Positions 21,627 to 30,171 of a stretch of 64,000 bases of DNA are shown here, piece after piece; the first letter of the stretch is position 1; each line of letters begins with the position of its first letter. The notes beneath the pieces are model-generated. The model did no database searches. It saw only the letters and a list, made by a program, of their open reading frames with translations, and was not told the DNA's origin. This DNA is from Humibacillus sp. DSM 29435 (GTDB taxonomy: Bacteria; Actinomycetota; Actinomycetes; Actinomycetales; Dermatophilaceae): NCBI RefSeq assembly GCF_001758225.1, contig NZ_MAST01000051.1:1-64000 (forward strand), written 5' to 3'. The position numbers and the translations under genes are program-made.

Positions 21627-22511
21627 ATGGCAGGTGGAAACCCGGTCTTCGACCGGCTCAGCAAGCAGATCGAGAAGGACCGCTACGCCGGTTTCGGCTC
21701 GTCCAGACAGAACGCGCAGGGCGGTGTGCAGCAGGGAATGCCGCAGGCGACGGCCGGCTATGCCGCTCAAGATGCCGCGACGTCCCAGAGCCTCAACGAG
21801 CTCTACGCCCGCGACTCCGCCGGCCCGACCGACACCGGCCGGGTGACACTCGACGACGTCATCATCAAGAGCCTGGGGCTGTTCGCCCTGCTCGTCGCCA
21901 CCGGAACCGTCACCTGGCTGCTCGTCTCGGGTTCGCCCGGTCTGGCCCGGCCGATCTGGCTCGTCGGCATGTTCGCCGGGCTCGGTATCGGGCTCGCGAT
22001 CGCCTTCATGAAGAAGGTGTCGGTGCCGCTCATCGTGACCTACGCCGTCCTCGAAGGCGCCTTTCTCGGGGCGTTCAGCTACACCATCAACTCGATTCCG
22101 CGCTACGAAGGCGTCGTGCTCATGGCGGTGCTGGCCACCGTCTGCACCTTTGCGGCCATGTACATCGGGTACGCCGTCGGTTTCATCAAGGTCACGAACA
22201 AGACGCGCCGGATGTTCTTCCTGGCCATCGTCGGCTACGCCATCTTCAGCATGTTGCAGCTCGTGCTGCAGATGACCGGAGTGGTCGACGGCTGGGGCTT
22301 CGGGGGCAGCGGCATGCTCGGCATCGGCCTCAGTGTGCTCGGTGTGGGGCTGGCGGCCTACTCGTTGGCCATCGACTTCGACTCGATCGACAACGCCGTG
22401 AAGGTGGGCGCCCCGGCCAAGTACTCCTGGCTGCTGGCGCACGGCCTGATCGTCTCGGTCGTCTGGCTCTACATCGAGTTCGTCCGGCTGTTCGCGCGAC
22501 TGCGCGACTGA
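21627..22511 (+). CDS. Bax inhibitor-1/YccA family membrane protein
   Basis: A 294-residue protein of the bacterial BI-1-like group. About 90 soluble N-terminal residues precede seven helices. The core includes VSVPLIVTYAVLEGAFLGAFS and the C-terminal AIDFDSIDNAVKVGAPAKYSW, which holds the conserved aspartates of the family's pH-sensitive calcium leak site. Its role in actinobacteria is not established. ATG 21627 has GGGGAGG at 21611-21617. The frame extends 60 codons upstream through non-coding sequence and is not used. Confidence 0.88.
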   Translation: MAGGNPVFDRLSKQIEKDRYAGFGSSRQNAQGGVQQGMPQATAGYAAQDAATSQSLNELYARDSAGPTDTGRVTLDDVIIKSLGLFALLVATGTVTWLLVSGSPGLARPIWLVGMFAGLGIGLAIAFMKKVSVPLIVTYAVLEGAFLGAFSYTINSIPRYEGVVLMAVLATVCTFAAMYIGYAVGFIKVTNKTRRMFFLAIVGYAIFSMLQLVLQMTGVVDGWGFGGSGMLGIGLSVLGVGLAAYSLAIDFDSIDNAVKVGAPAKYSWLLAHGLIVSVVWLYIEFVRLFARLRD

Positions 22512-22528
22512 CCTTTCACCAGTTCGCA

Positions 22529-22843
22529 GTGGCCTCCTCTCGCGCGGGTTCGCCGATCCCGCGAGAGGTGGCCGACGAGCTCGAGCGCGTGGTTGCGAGG
22601 TGGCATCAACTGCCCCTCGACCACGCGCTCTCTCGTGCCCCGGCCGTTCGTGACGTGGTTCAGTCGTTGGCCGACGAGGTGGCCGGATGCCGCAGACGCC
22701 CGCCCTCGCGGGTTCCTGATCTTGGTCCGGCCACCCTCATGCACCAGCTTCAGGTGATGGTCTTCGACCTTTTCGCCGGTCGGCCCGACACGAGCTCGGC
22801 GTGGGTCACAGAGCGGCTCAGCGGCATCCGCCGCTCGCTCTAG
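22529..22843 (+). CDS. Small helical protein of unknown function
   Basis: A 104-residue protein with coding-like composition, predicted mostly helical (EVADELERVVARWHQLPLD, VVQSLADEVAGC, TLMHQLQVMVFDLFAG). The last part pairs conserved-looking HQL and FDLF motifs. No domain recognised. GTG 22529 is the likely start, 18 bases after the BI-1 gene, with no good binding site, so it may depend on translation of the upstream gene. The huge frame running in from 20276 is a shadow. Confidence 0.6.
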   Translation: MASSRAGSPIPREVADELERVVARWHQLPLDHALSRAPAVRDVVQSLADEVAGCRRRPPSRVPDLGPATLMHQLQVMVFDLFAGRPDTSSAWVTERLSGIRRSL

Positions 22844-22865
22844 CCGTTCACCGTCGACGTCGAGG

Positions 22866-24089
22866 TCAGCTGAGGCGCTCGAAGACGACCGCCATGCCCT
22901 GTCCTCCACCGACGCACATCGTCTCGAGGCCGAACTGCTCGTCGCGCTCACGCAGCGCGTTGATGAGCGTGCCGGTGATACGCGCCCCGGTCGCCCCGAA
23001 CGGGTGCCCGATGGCGATGGCGCCACCGTTGACGTTGAGCTTGTCGTAGTCCATGCCGAGCTGGTCGGCCGAGCCGATCACCTGGGCCGCGAACGCCTCG
23101 TTGATCTCGTAGAGGTCGATGTCGCCGATCGACATACCGGCCCGCTCGAGCGCGAGGGCGCAGGCCTGCACCGGCCCCAGCCCCATGATCTCGGGGGAGA
23201 GCCCGGTCGCTGCGGTCGAGACGACCCGCGCCAGCGGCTCGAGCCCGAGCTGCTTGGCCCGGGTGTCACTCATGACCACGAGGGCCGACGCCCCGTCGTT
23301 GAGGGGGCAGCAGTTGCCCGCAGTGACGGTGCCCTGCTCGCGGAAGACCGGCTTGAGCCCCCGCACCGCCTCGAGAGTCACGCCCGCGCGGGGGCCGTCG
23401 TCTTTCGTGACGACCGTGCCGTCGGGCGTGGTGACCGGCGTGATCTCCCAGTCGAAGAAGCCCCGGGCGATGGCTGCCTCGGCGCGGTTCTGGCTCATGA
23501 CGCCCCATTCGTCCTGACGGTCCCGGCCGATGCCATAAGCCGTGGCGACGTTCTCGGCGGTCTGGCCCATCGCGATATAGATGTCGGGCAGCAGACCGTT
23601 CTGACGAGGGTCGGTCCAGGTCTCGTTCGTCTCGGCGATCCGCTTCGTGCGGGCCTGCGCGTCGGCGAACCGCCCGTTCTGCTGGTCTTCCTTGGCGCCG
23701 CCCGCGCCGGCCCAGTCGGTGTACTGCGACACGCACTCCACCCCGGCCGAGACGAAGACGTCGCCCTCCCCGGCACGGATCGCGTGGAAGGCCATCCGGG
23801 TGGTCTGCGCCGAGCTGGCACAGAAGCGGTTGATGGTGGCCGCCGGAGTGGCATCGAGACCGAGCAGGGTGGCGACGACCTTGGCCATGTTCGACCCGTG
23901 CCGGCCGGAGGGCTCGGCGCAGCCGAGGTAGAGGTCCTCGATGGTCGTGGGGTCAAGGGCGGGCACCTTGTCGAGGGCCGCCTGGATCACCGTGGCGGCG
24001 AGGTCGTCAGGCCGCACGTGCGTGAGCGAGCCCTTGAAGGCCCGTCCGAACGGTGAGCGGGCGGTCGAGACGATGACGGCTTCGGGCAC
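22866..24089 (-). CDS. Acetyl-CoA acetyltransferase / 3-ketoacyl-CoA thiolase
   Basis: A 407-residue thiolase (FadA3/Rv1074c position) for acyl-CoA degradation or acetoacetyl-CoA turnover. The nucleophile Cys90 is in RFCASSAQT. The C-terminal signatures are NVNGGAIAIGHPFGATGAR (catalytic His) and CVGGGQGMAVVFE (catalytic Cys). GTG 24089 has AGGAGG at 24095-24100; the extended frame to 24341 is non-coding. An operator-like palindrome at 24170-24183 lies about 80 bases upstream, consistent with control by a TetR-type acyl-CoA-responsive repressor. Confidence 0.93.
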   Translation of the reverse strand: MPEAVIVSTARSPFGRAFKGSLTHVRPDDLAATVIQAALDKVPALDPTTIEDLYLGCAEPSGRHGSNMAKVVATLLGLDATPAATINRFCASSAQTTRMAFHAIRAGEGDVFVSAGVECVSQYTDWAGAGGAKEDQQNGRFADAQARTKRIAETNETWTDPRQNGLLPDIYIAMGQTAENVATAYGIGRDRQDEWGVMSQNRAEAAIARGFFDWEITPVTTPDGTVVTKDDGPRAGVTLEAVRGLKPVFREQGTVTAGNCCPLNDGASALVVMSDTRAKQLGLEPLARVVSTAATGLSPEIMGLGPVQACALALERAGMSIGDIDLYEINEAFAAQVIGSADQLGMDYDKLNVNGGAIAIGHPFGATGARITGTLINALRERDEQFGLETMCVGGGQGMAVVFERLS

Positions 24090-24169
24090 GGGGTCCTCCT
24101 GTGGACAGCTCTGTCGATGGCTCGGAATCGCTCGCATCGCGGCCGGCGAGAGGTCGCGGCTCGATGGGG

Positions 24170-24183
24170 TAAGCGAGCGCTTA
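24170..24183. promoter_or_regulatory. TetR-type operator candidate TAAGCG-AG-CGCTTA
   Basis: Perfect 6-bp arms around two bases, upstream of the thiolase gene and next to a TACGAT -10-like hexamer on the minus strand (24197-24192). The AAGCG/CGCTT core is common in operators of TetR regulators of fatty-acid and acyl-CoA genes. Confidence 0.5.
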
Positions 24184-24359
24184 GTAAAGCCGATCGTACG
24201 CCGCCCCCTCAGGGCCAGGACACACGGCTGGGCGGCCGCCCGAAATCCGACCATTGGGGTAGGGAGGTCTCGGGGAGCGGTTAGGGTGTGCGGGGCGGTG
24301 CGCCGCACGGCTGCGCGCTCGCCCGCCAGCAGACACCACACACTCTCAGGGGACTCACC

Positions 24360-25157
24360 ATGAAGACCACCTCCACCCGCATCGTCGCGCTCGCCGGCGC
24401 GCTCGCGATCTCGTTCGGCGCCGCCGCGTGCGGAAACTCAGACCCTGCGCCGAGCCCGGCTGCGTCCCAGACCACCACGTCGAGCCCGACGCCGGCCGCG
24501 TCGACGAGCACGAGCGAGACACCGACCCCGAGCGACTCGGCTTCGAGCGACGCAGGTGACACCTCCAAGGCCGCCGACATCGTCGACCAGGCGAAGTCGA
24601 ACGCCCTCGCCGCGAAGTCGGCCCAGTTCGCCGGCACCGTCGAGCAGAGCGGCGAGGAGATGAAGATCTCCTACAAGGGCACGAGCGACGGTAAGACGGC
24701 CGATATCGCGATCGAGTCGTCCAAGCAGGGCAAGGCCCGCATCATCGCGCTGCCCGAAGGCACCTTCATTCAGGCCGACGCGAAGTTCTGGAAGAACGCA
24801 GGGGCGCCGGCGAGCGTGCAGAAGGCGGGCGACAAGTTCATCAAGGCGCCGAGCAGCGCATCGTCGATGACTCAGAGCCTCAGCCTGAAGTCGTTCGCGC
24901 AGAAGGCGTTCGGGTCGGTCTCGTCGTCGAGCTTCGCGTCCGAGGTCGGCGAGGAGAGCGTCAACGGCGTCGACTGCTGGGTGGTCACCGACAAGCGCGG
25001 CAAGGACGGCGGCGCGCTCTACGTCTCCAAGGACAAGAACGAGGTCGTGCGCTTCACCGGCACCAAGACGAGCCCGGGTCAGCTCGACTTCTCCAAGTGG
25101 AACGAAGACCTCGCCATCAAGGCGCCCGCGGCCAGCCAGATCATGAAGCTCGGCTGA
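24360..25157 (+). CDS. Lipoprotein of LppX/LprG-like style, first of a tandem pair
   Basis: A 265-residue predicted lipoprotein. It has a signal peptide with lipobox AAAC (Cys24), then a 45-residue Ser/Thr/Pro linker and a folded domain of about 190 residues (AKSAQFAGTVEQSGEEMKI, FWKNAGAP, ESVNGVDCWVVTD, GALYVSKDKNEVVRFTG). The pattern of beta strands with VNGVDCW and the W-N-x-D end resembles mycobacterial LprG/LppX-type lipid carriers, but I cannot confirm the fold. ATG 24360 follows an AGGGG at 24349. The next gene is a paralogue. Confidence 0.8.
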   Translation: MKTTSTRIVALAGALAISFGAAACGNSDPAPSPAASQTTTSSPTPAASTSTSETPTPSDSASSDAGDTSKAADIVDQAKSNALAAKSAQFAGTVEQSGEEMKISYKGTSDGKTADIAIESSKQGKARIIALPEGTFIQADAKFWKNAGAPASVQKAGDKFIKAPSSASSMTQSLSLKSFAQKAFGSVSSSSFASEVGEESVNGVDCWVVTDKRGKDGGALYVSKDKNEVVRFTGTKTSPGQLDFSKWNEDLAIKAPAASQIMKLG

Positions 25158-25206
25158 TCGACGGTTGCACAGGCTCGAAGATGAGTGGCGACAGCGGACG
25201 AGCACG

Positions 25207-25974
25207 ATGAAGCTGCGGCGGGCGGCCGGGGCTGTCATGGCGGCATCCCTGCTCTCGATCGTCGCAGCCTGCTCGACGGGCGACGGCGAGACCAGCCCGG
25301 CGAACGGCGCCGGCTCCTCGGTCGGCACGCTCGGCTCGGGTTCCGCGTCGACCGGCGGAGCCGGAACGGCCGACCCCGCGAGCCCAGCCGCGATCTTCGC
25401 CGCGGCTACGTCCCACGCCAGGGCCGCCACGTCAGGGGCCTTCACGGGCACGATCGACGACGAGGGCGAGCAGGCAAAGGTCTCGTTCAAGGGCACCCGC
25501 GACGGGTCGACGGTCGACGTCACGAAGGCCGCCCCGAAGGCCGGCCGGGTGCACCTGATCTCGCTGGGTGGCGCGGTCTACGTGAAGGCCGACAAGAGGT
25601 TCTGGAACCAGCAGAGCGTGCCCTTCCTCGTGTCGTTGTTCGGTGACCAGTTCGTCAAGGTTCCGGCCGGTGTGGTGCCCGTGCTCGACCAGCTGACCCT
25701 CAAGGCCTTCGTCGACAAGAGCATCGGCACCTTCTCGGCGAGCGACCTGTCGGGCGCGCTCTCAGAGACCATCGTGGACGGCATCGACTGCTGGGTGCTC
25801 ACGACCGCGAGCGGCAGGCCCGCTGACGGCGCTCTCTACGTCTCCAAGGGTGGCGCTGAGGTCGTCCGCTACGTCGGCACGCCCGCGCACGCGGGTCAGC
25901 TCGAGTTCTCGCGCTGGAACCAGCAACCCGGCGTCACCGCCCCACCGGCCGACCAGGTGTTCTCGATCGGCTGA
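25207..25974 (+). CDS. Lipoprotein, second of a tandem pair
   Basis: A 255-residue paralogue of the preceding lipoprotein: lipobox VAAC (Cys22), Gly/Ser-rich linker, then a domain aligned along its whole length (GTIDDEGEQAKVSFKGTRDG, FWNQQSVP, IVDGIDCWVLTT, DGALYVSKGGAEVVRYVG, WNQQPGV). The gap after the first gene is 49 bases, so one transcript is likely. ATG 25207 starts the signal peptide; an upstream GTG/TTG frame from 25165 is less likely. It may form a pair or have diverged in ligand. Confidence 0.8.
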   Translation: MKLRRAAGAVMAASLLSIVAACSTGDGETSPANGAGSSVGTLGSGSASTGGAGTADPASPAAIFAAATSHARAATSGAFTGTIDDEGEQAKVSFKGTRDGSTVDVTKAAPKAGRVHLISLGGAVYVKADKRFWNQQSVPFLVSLFGDQFVKVPAGVVPVLDQLTLKAFVDKSIGTFSASDLSGALSETIVDGIDCWVLTTASGRPADGALYVSKGGAEVVRYVGTPAHAGQLEFSRWNQQPGVTAPPADQVFSIG

Positions 25975-26011
25975 GACGCCGGCTGACGGATGCCGCTCGC
26001 CGCACCGCGGT

Positions 26012-26056
26012 GGTCACACCACGGTGGGTCACACCACGGTGGGTCACACCACGGTG
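26012..26056. repeat. 15-bp tandem repeat, three exact copies, over an SGNH gene stop codon
   Basis: GGTCACACCACGGTG occurs three times without change (26012-26026, 26027-26041, 26042-26056). On the minus strand each copy reads ACCGTGGTGTGA in the frame of the SGNH hydrolase, so each holds a stop codon. Each unit also contains the hairpin-prone CCACGGTGG. It lies between convergent genes. Confidence 0.9.
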
Positions 26057-27252
26057 GAGTCGCCGGTGCGCGGTCGCGAGGGCAGGGGCGTTGCCTCTGC
26101 GCCCGCCGCCGCCGACAGGTGGTGCGGCTCAGAGGTCGGCGGCCCGTCGGGCGAGTGCGGGCCGGTCGAGGCCACCGCCGGCGGGCGCACCCGGTGCAGC
26201 AGCATGGCCCAGCGCCCCTGGGCGCCACGTGACTGGCCGCCGACCTGCGCTGGTGAGACCTCGGTGCCGGGCTGCGCCACCGCCCGCGTCGCCGCGACCG
26301 ATACCGGCCCGACGCTCTCGCCGCGCCTGAGGTTGGGCGCCGCCGGGTGGCTGCGCTCACCGAAGAGGTCGAGCGCTGCACTGACCGAGGGCAGCAGGGC
26401 GGCGGCCACCCGCGCGTAGCCTGCAGCGCTCGGGTGAAAGCGGTCCTCGCTGAAGAGGATCTTCGGTTGGGCCGAGAACTCAGGGCCGAGGAGGTCGCCG
26501 ATCGACACGGCCCGACCGCCGGCTTCGACGACCGCGACGGTCTGGGCCGCTGCCAGGTCTCGAGACCAACGCCGGGCCAGCAGGCGCAGCGGCTGCGGCA
26601 CCGGTTCGATCGCCCCGAGGTCGGGGCAGGTGCCGACCACGACCTCGGCACCCACCTCCCGCAACCGTCGCACGGCCATCTCGAGGTGTCGCACCGCGAT
26701 GGACCGGTCGATGCGGTGGGTCACGTCGTTGGCGCCGATCAGGATGACCGCGACGTCGGGGTGGCTCGCGCCAGCATCGGGGTTGAGGTCGTCTTCGGCG
26801 TCGCGCTCCCCGCGTTTGTCGACCTCGCCGGAGGCGGCATGGCCCCGCCCCCTGACCCCGTTCACCACCTGGTCGACCTGTGGGTCGAGGTCGGCCGACT
26901 CCGCGCCGCTGACGGCCACGTTGGTCAGCTGGACGGGCCGGCCACTGAAGGCGGCCACCCCGGAGGCGATCGTGGCGCCGACGGTCTGGTGGGCGTGTTG
27001 GGCGCCCAGCCCGGTGCCGGTGGAGTCGCCGAGAACCACGAAGCGGATCGGCGTGCCGGTTCCGGAGCCGTACGTTCCCTGGTCGTCGGGGGCCCCGTCG
27101 AGCACGTCCCCGATGGTGCGCCGGGTGATGACGGCCTCAGCCTTGATCAGGCCGTAGCCGAGCAGGCTGAGGGCCCCGAGACCTGCCGCCCCGATCCCGC
27201 CCCCGTAGGCGGCGGTCTGCGCGATCTTGCGTGCGCGTCGTGCCCGCCCCAT
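26044..27252 (-). CDS. Exported SGNH/GDSL hydrolase (Rv1075c position)
   Basis: A 402-residue protein. Basic residues at 1-8 precede a membrane anchor or signal (AAYGGGIGAAGLGALSLLGYGLI). The SGNH hydrolase has block I VVLGDSTGTGLGAQ (Ser), the Gly block NVAVSGAESADL, block III ILIGANDVTHR (Asn) and block V SEDRFHPSAAGYA (Asp/His). It probably deacylates an envelope ester. A low-complexity Pro/Ala/Arg tail of about 100 residues ends in the 15-bp repeat. ATG 27252 has AGGAGG at 27261-27266, eight bases away. It is divergent from cystathionine beta-synthase, as in mycobacteria. Confidence 0.87.
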   Translation of the reverse strand: MGRARRARKIAQTAAYGGGIGAAGLGALSLLGYGLIKAEAVITRRTIGDVLDGAPDDQGTYGSGTGTPIRFVVLGDSTGTGLGAQHAHQTVGATIASGVAAFSGRPVQLTNVAVSGAESADLDPQVDQVVNGVRGRGHAASGEVDKRGERDAEDDLNPDAGASHPDVAVILIGANDVTHRIDRSIAVRHLEMAVRRLREVGAEVVVGTCPDLGAIEPVPQPLRLLARRWSRDLAAAQTVAVVEAGGRAVSIGDLLGPEFSAQPKILFSEDRFHPSAAGYARVAAALLPSVSAALDLFGERSHPAAPNLRRGESVGPVSVAATRAVAQPGTEVSPAQVGGQSRGAQGRWAMLLHRVRPPAVASTGPHSPDGPPTSEPHHLSAAAGAEATPLPSRPRTGDSTVV

Positions 27253-27415
27253 GAACCGATCCTCCTGCCGATGACCCTCCGAACCAGACATCACGGTAAC
27301 GCCCCGGGCTGACGCCCCGTGCCCGCGCCTGCTGGTCCGGCCGTCGCGCGGGTCCCGGCGTGGAGGGCAGTCCGGCCTGGTGGGACCCGGCTCGAACGTC
27401 TGGGAGGATGGCCGG

Positions 27416-28786
27416 ATGAAGTACGCAGAGAACGTCGCCGACCTCGTGGGTAACACGCCGCTCGTCAAGCTCGGGCCGGTCGCGGCCGCTGCCGGCGTCA
27501 GGTGCACGGTGCTGGCCAAGGTCGAGTACTTCAACCCTGGCGGGTCGGTGAAAGACCGTATCGCGCTGCGGATGATCGACGCCGCCGAGCGTGACGGGCT
27601 GCTGAAGCCCGGTGGCACGATCGTCGAGCCGACGAGCGGCAACACCGGCGTCGGCCTGGCGCTCATCGCCCAGCGCCGCGGCTACAGCTGCGTGTTCGTG
27701 TGCCCCGACAAGGTGAGCCAGGACAAGCGCGACGTGCTGAAGGCCTACGGCGCCGAAGTCGTCGTGTGCCCGACCGCGGTCGATCCCGACCACCCCGACT
27801 CGTACTACTCGGTCAGCGACCGGCTCGTCACCGAGATCGAGGGCGCCTGGAAGCCGAACCAGTACTACAACCCCGAAGGCCCCAACAGCCACTACCTCTC
27901 GACCGGACCGGAGGTATGGGCCGACACCGACGGTCGCGTCACGCACTTCGTGGCCGGTGCAGGCACGGGCGGCACGATCAGCGGTGTCGGGCGCTACCTC
28001 AAGGAGGTGTCGGAGGGTGCCGTGCGCATCATCGCTGCCGACCCCGAGGGCTCGGTCTACTCCGGCGGCTCCGGCCGCCCCTACCTCGTCGAGGGGGTCG
28101 GCGAGGACTTCTGGCCCGGCGCCTACGACCCCTCGGTGGTCGACGAGGTGATCGCCGTGAGCGACGCCGACTCCTTCGAGATGACCCGGCGCCTCGCCCG
28201 CGAGGAGGGCCTGCTCGTGGGTGGGTCCTGTGGCATGGCGGTCGTGGCCGCGCTGCGGGTGGCGGCCGAGCTGCCCGACGACGCCGTCGTCGTGGTGCTG
28301 CTGCCCGACTCCGGGCGCGGCTACCTCAGCAAGATCTTCAACGACGACTGGATGCACTCGTACGGCTTCCTCAACGCGGGCGATGAGACGACAGTGGGCG
28401 ACATCCTGCGCAGCAAGTCGGGAGCGCTGCCGGCGCTCGTGCACACCCACCCCAACGAGACGATCCGCGACGCCGTGCAGATCCTGCGCGAGTACGCCGT
28501 GTCGCAGATGCCCGTCGTCAAGGCCGAGCCTCCGGTGGTGTCGGGTGAGGTCGCCGGGTCGGTGAGCGAGCGAGCCCTGCTCGAGGCGCTGTTCACCGGC
28601 AAGGCGCACCTCGCCGACCCGGTCGAGCAGCACATGGAGAGTGGCCTGCCTCTGGTCGGGGCCGGCTCGCCGGTGTCGGCCGCGCGCGCCGAGCTCGAGC
28701 GCTCGGACGCGATCCTCGTGGTCGACGACGGTTTGCCGGTCGGCGTGCTGACCCGGGCCGATCTGCTCGGCTTCATCACCGGCTGA
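27416..28786 (+). CDS. cbs: Cystathionine beta-synthase
   Basis: A 456-residue PLP enzyme that condenses serine and homocysteine to cystathionine in reverse transsulfuration. The fold-type II core has the Schiff-base lysine in NPGGSVKDR (about 37-45), the PLP phosphate loops TSGNTGVGLA and GAGTGGTISGVG, and a late SCGMAVVAAL. The last 120 residues hold two CBS domains (HPNETIRDAVQILREYAVSQMPV, ILVVDDGLPVGVLTRADLL), as in the actinobacterial enzyme rather than O-acetylserine sulfhydrylases. ATG 27416 has GGGAGG at 27402-27407. metB lies about 13 kb downstream. Confidence 0.93.
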   Translation: MKYAENVADLVGNTPLVKLGPVAAAAGVRCTVLAKVEYFNPGGSVKDRIALRMIDAAERDGLLKPGGTIVEPTSGNTGVGLALIAQRRGYSCVFVCPDKVSQDKRDVLKAYGAEVVVCPTAVDPDHPDSYYSVSDRLVTEIEGAWKPNQYYNPEGPNSHYLSTGPEVWADTDGRVTHFVAGAGTGGTISGVGRYLKEVSEGAVRIIAADPEGSVYSGGSGRPYLVEGVGEDFWPGAYDPSVVDEVIAVSDADSFEMTRRLAREEGLLVGGSCGMAVVAALRVAAELPDDAVVVVLLPDSGRGYLSKIFNDDWMHSYGFLNAGDETTVGDILRSKSGALPALVHTHPNETIRDAVQILREYAVSQMPVVKAEPPVVSGEVAGSVSERALLEALFTGKAHLADPVEQHMESGLPLVGAGSPVSAARAELERSDAILVVDDGLPVGVLTRADLLGFITG

Positions 28787-28861
28787 CCCGCAACGCCGGC
28801 GACGCAGACTGATCCGCCGTTTGATCAGCCAAGGGCGACGTCGAGCGGATGCCGCGTCGGC

Positions 28862-29440
28862 TCAGCCCTGCTGTTCGGCCTTCGCCTCGGCCTTCTTCGC
28901 CCGCTTGAACTCGCGCACCTTCACTCGCGACTCGGCGTCGACCACATCGGCGATGGAACGGTGGCCGACCAATCCATAGTCACCGGCGGCGTTTTTCCAG
29001 CCGGTGGGGGTCACGCCGAACTGCTTGGCCAGCAGCGCCGCGAAGATCCTGGCCTTCTGGTCGCCGAACCCCGGCAGGGCGCCGATGCGCTCCACGAGCT
29101 CGGCGCCCGTCTTCACCCCGGCCCACAGGTTGGCGGCGTCGCCACCCCAGTCGTTGACGAGCGCCTGGCACAGCTGCTGGGTTCGGGTGGCCATCGAGCT
29201 CGGGAACCGGTGCAGGGCCGGTGGTGTGCGGAAGTGCTCGAGCAGCTGCTCCGGGGGCATCGCGGCGATGGCCCCGGCATCCAGCCGGTCGGTGCCCAGC
29301 CGTTCGGCGAGCACGCGCGGCGAGGTGAACGCCTTCTCCATGGGGATCTGCTGGTCGAGCTGCATGCCCAGCAGCAGTGCCAGCGGGTCGTGCTCGAGCA
29401 GGTCGTTCGCCTCGTCGGTCGAAGCCAGGTGCAGCGTCAT
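28862..29440 (-). CDS. HhH-GPD-type base excision DNA repair protein
   Basis: A 192-residue small HhH-GPD superfamily protein. A helical N-terminal half (DPLALLLGMQLDQQIPMEKAF) is followed by the helix-hairpin-helix (IGALPGFGDQKARIFAALLAK). The catalytic Asp/Lys cannot be assigned with confidence, so glycosylase activity is inferred from the family. A basic Lys/Ala-rich tail could contact DNA. ATG 29440 has GAGGA seven bases upstream; GTG 29458 is a less likely alternative. Confidence 0.8.
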   Translation of the reverse strand: MTLHLASTDEANDLLEHDPLALLLGMQLDQQIPMEKAFTSPRVLAERLGTDRLDAGAIAAMPPEQLLEHFRTPPALHRFPSSMATRTQQLCQALVNDWGGDAANLWAGVKTGAELVERIGALPGFGDQKARIFAALLAKQFGVTPTGWKNAAGDYGLVGHRSIADVVDAESRVKVREFKRAKKAEAKAEQQG

Positions 29441-29482
29441 GGTCCCATCCTCGCGCACCGGCCGGTGGGGCCGGAAGGGCGG

Positions 29483-30142
29483 TCAGTCCCCGGTCGGCAC
29501 GTCGACCCACACCACCGGGCCGGGCGTCACCACTGCTCTGCCGGAGGTGATCTCAGCGATCGACGCGGTCACCGCCCTCATACTCGGAGGAGCCACGACC
29601 AGGTGCAGCCGCATCCCGGTCGGGGAGTAGTCGACGTCGCCCAGCCGCACCCCACGGATGCCGTGCAGGGCGTTCTCCAGCCGGGGGCCGCTCACGTGGT
29701 CGAGGGCCACGACCAGCGACTCGTGCTGCTCACGGCGGAGCAGGGTCGCGTCGTCGAGCGCCGCCGTCACCGCATCGGCGTAGGCGCGAATGAGGCCACC
29801 CGTGCCGAGCAGGGTGCCTCCGAACCACCGCGCCACCACAGCGACGACATCGGTGAGCCCGTGACCGCGCAGCACGTCGAGCATGGGGGCTCCAGCGGTA
29901 CCCGACGGTTCGCCATCATCGTTGGTGCGAACAGTGGCGGCTTCAGAGCCGAGCACGAAGGCGGTGCAGTGGTGGCCGGCGTCGCGGCTGGCACCGCGCA
30001 CGCCCTCGATGGCGGCGCGGGCGGCATCCTCGCTGCTCACCGGAGCCACGGTGCAGACGAAGCGCGACCGCCTGACCTCGATCTCGGCCCAGGTCGAGGC
30101 AGCGAGGGTCAGATAGCCGGGGGTCTCGTCTGAGGCGTTCAC
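29483..30142 (-). CDS. YigZ/IMPACT (UPF0029) family protein
   Basis: A 219-residue protein with the N-terminal IMPACT domain (RRSRFVCTVAPV, DDGEPSGTAGAPML at about 76-89, RWFGGTLLGTGGLIRAY at about 106-122) and a C-terminal ferredoxin-like DUF1949 domain. The family is linked to ribosome function and stress in other organisms, but its bacterial role is not settled. GTG 30142 is the only reasonable start, though its binding site is weak. It follows the chelatase gene by 29 bases and may be cotranscribed with it. Confidence 0.88.
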   Translation of the reverse strand: MNASDETPGYLTLAASTWAEIEVRRSRFVCTVAPVSSEDAARAAIEGVRGASRDAGHHCTAFVLGSEAATVRTNDDGEPSGTAGAPMLDVLRGHGLTDVVAVVARWFGGTLLGTGGLIRAYADAVTAALDDATLLRREQHESLVVALDHVSGPRLENALHGIRGVRLGDVDYSPTGMRLHLVVAPPSMRAVTASIAEITSGRAVVTPGPVVWVDVPTGD

Positions 30143-30171
30143 GACGGTCGGGGGAGGGTGGTCGGCATCCG

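Noticed and set aside
20276-22843. 855-residue plus-strand ORF
   Set aside because: It runs antisense to mptB, across the tRNA and through the BI-1 gene in another frame. Only its last 104 codons (from 22529) look coding.
26012-26056. CRISPR or integrase attachment site
   Set aside because: Units are contiguous with no spacers and no cas or integrase gene is near; it is a simple tandem repeat.
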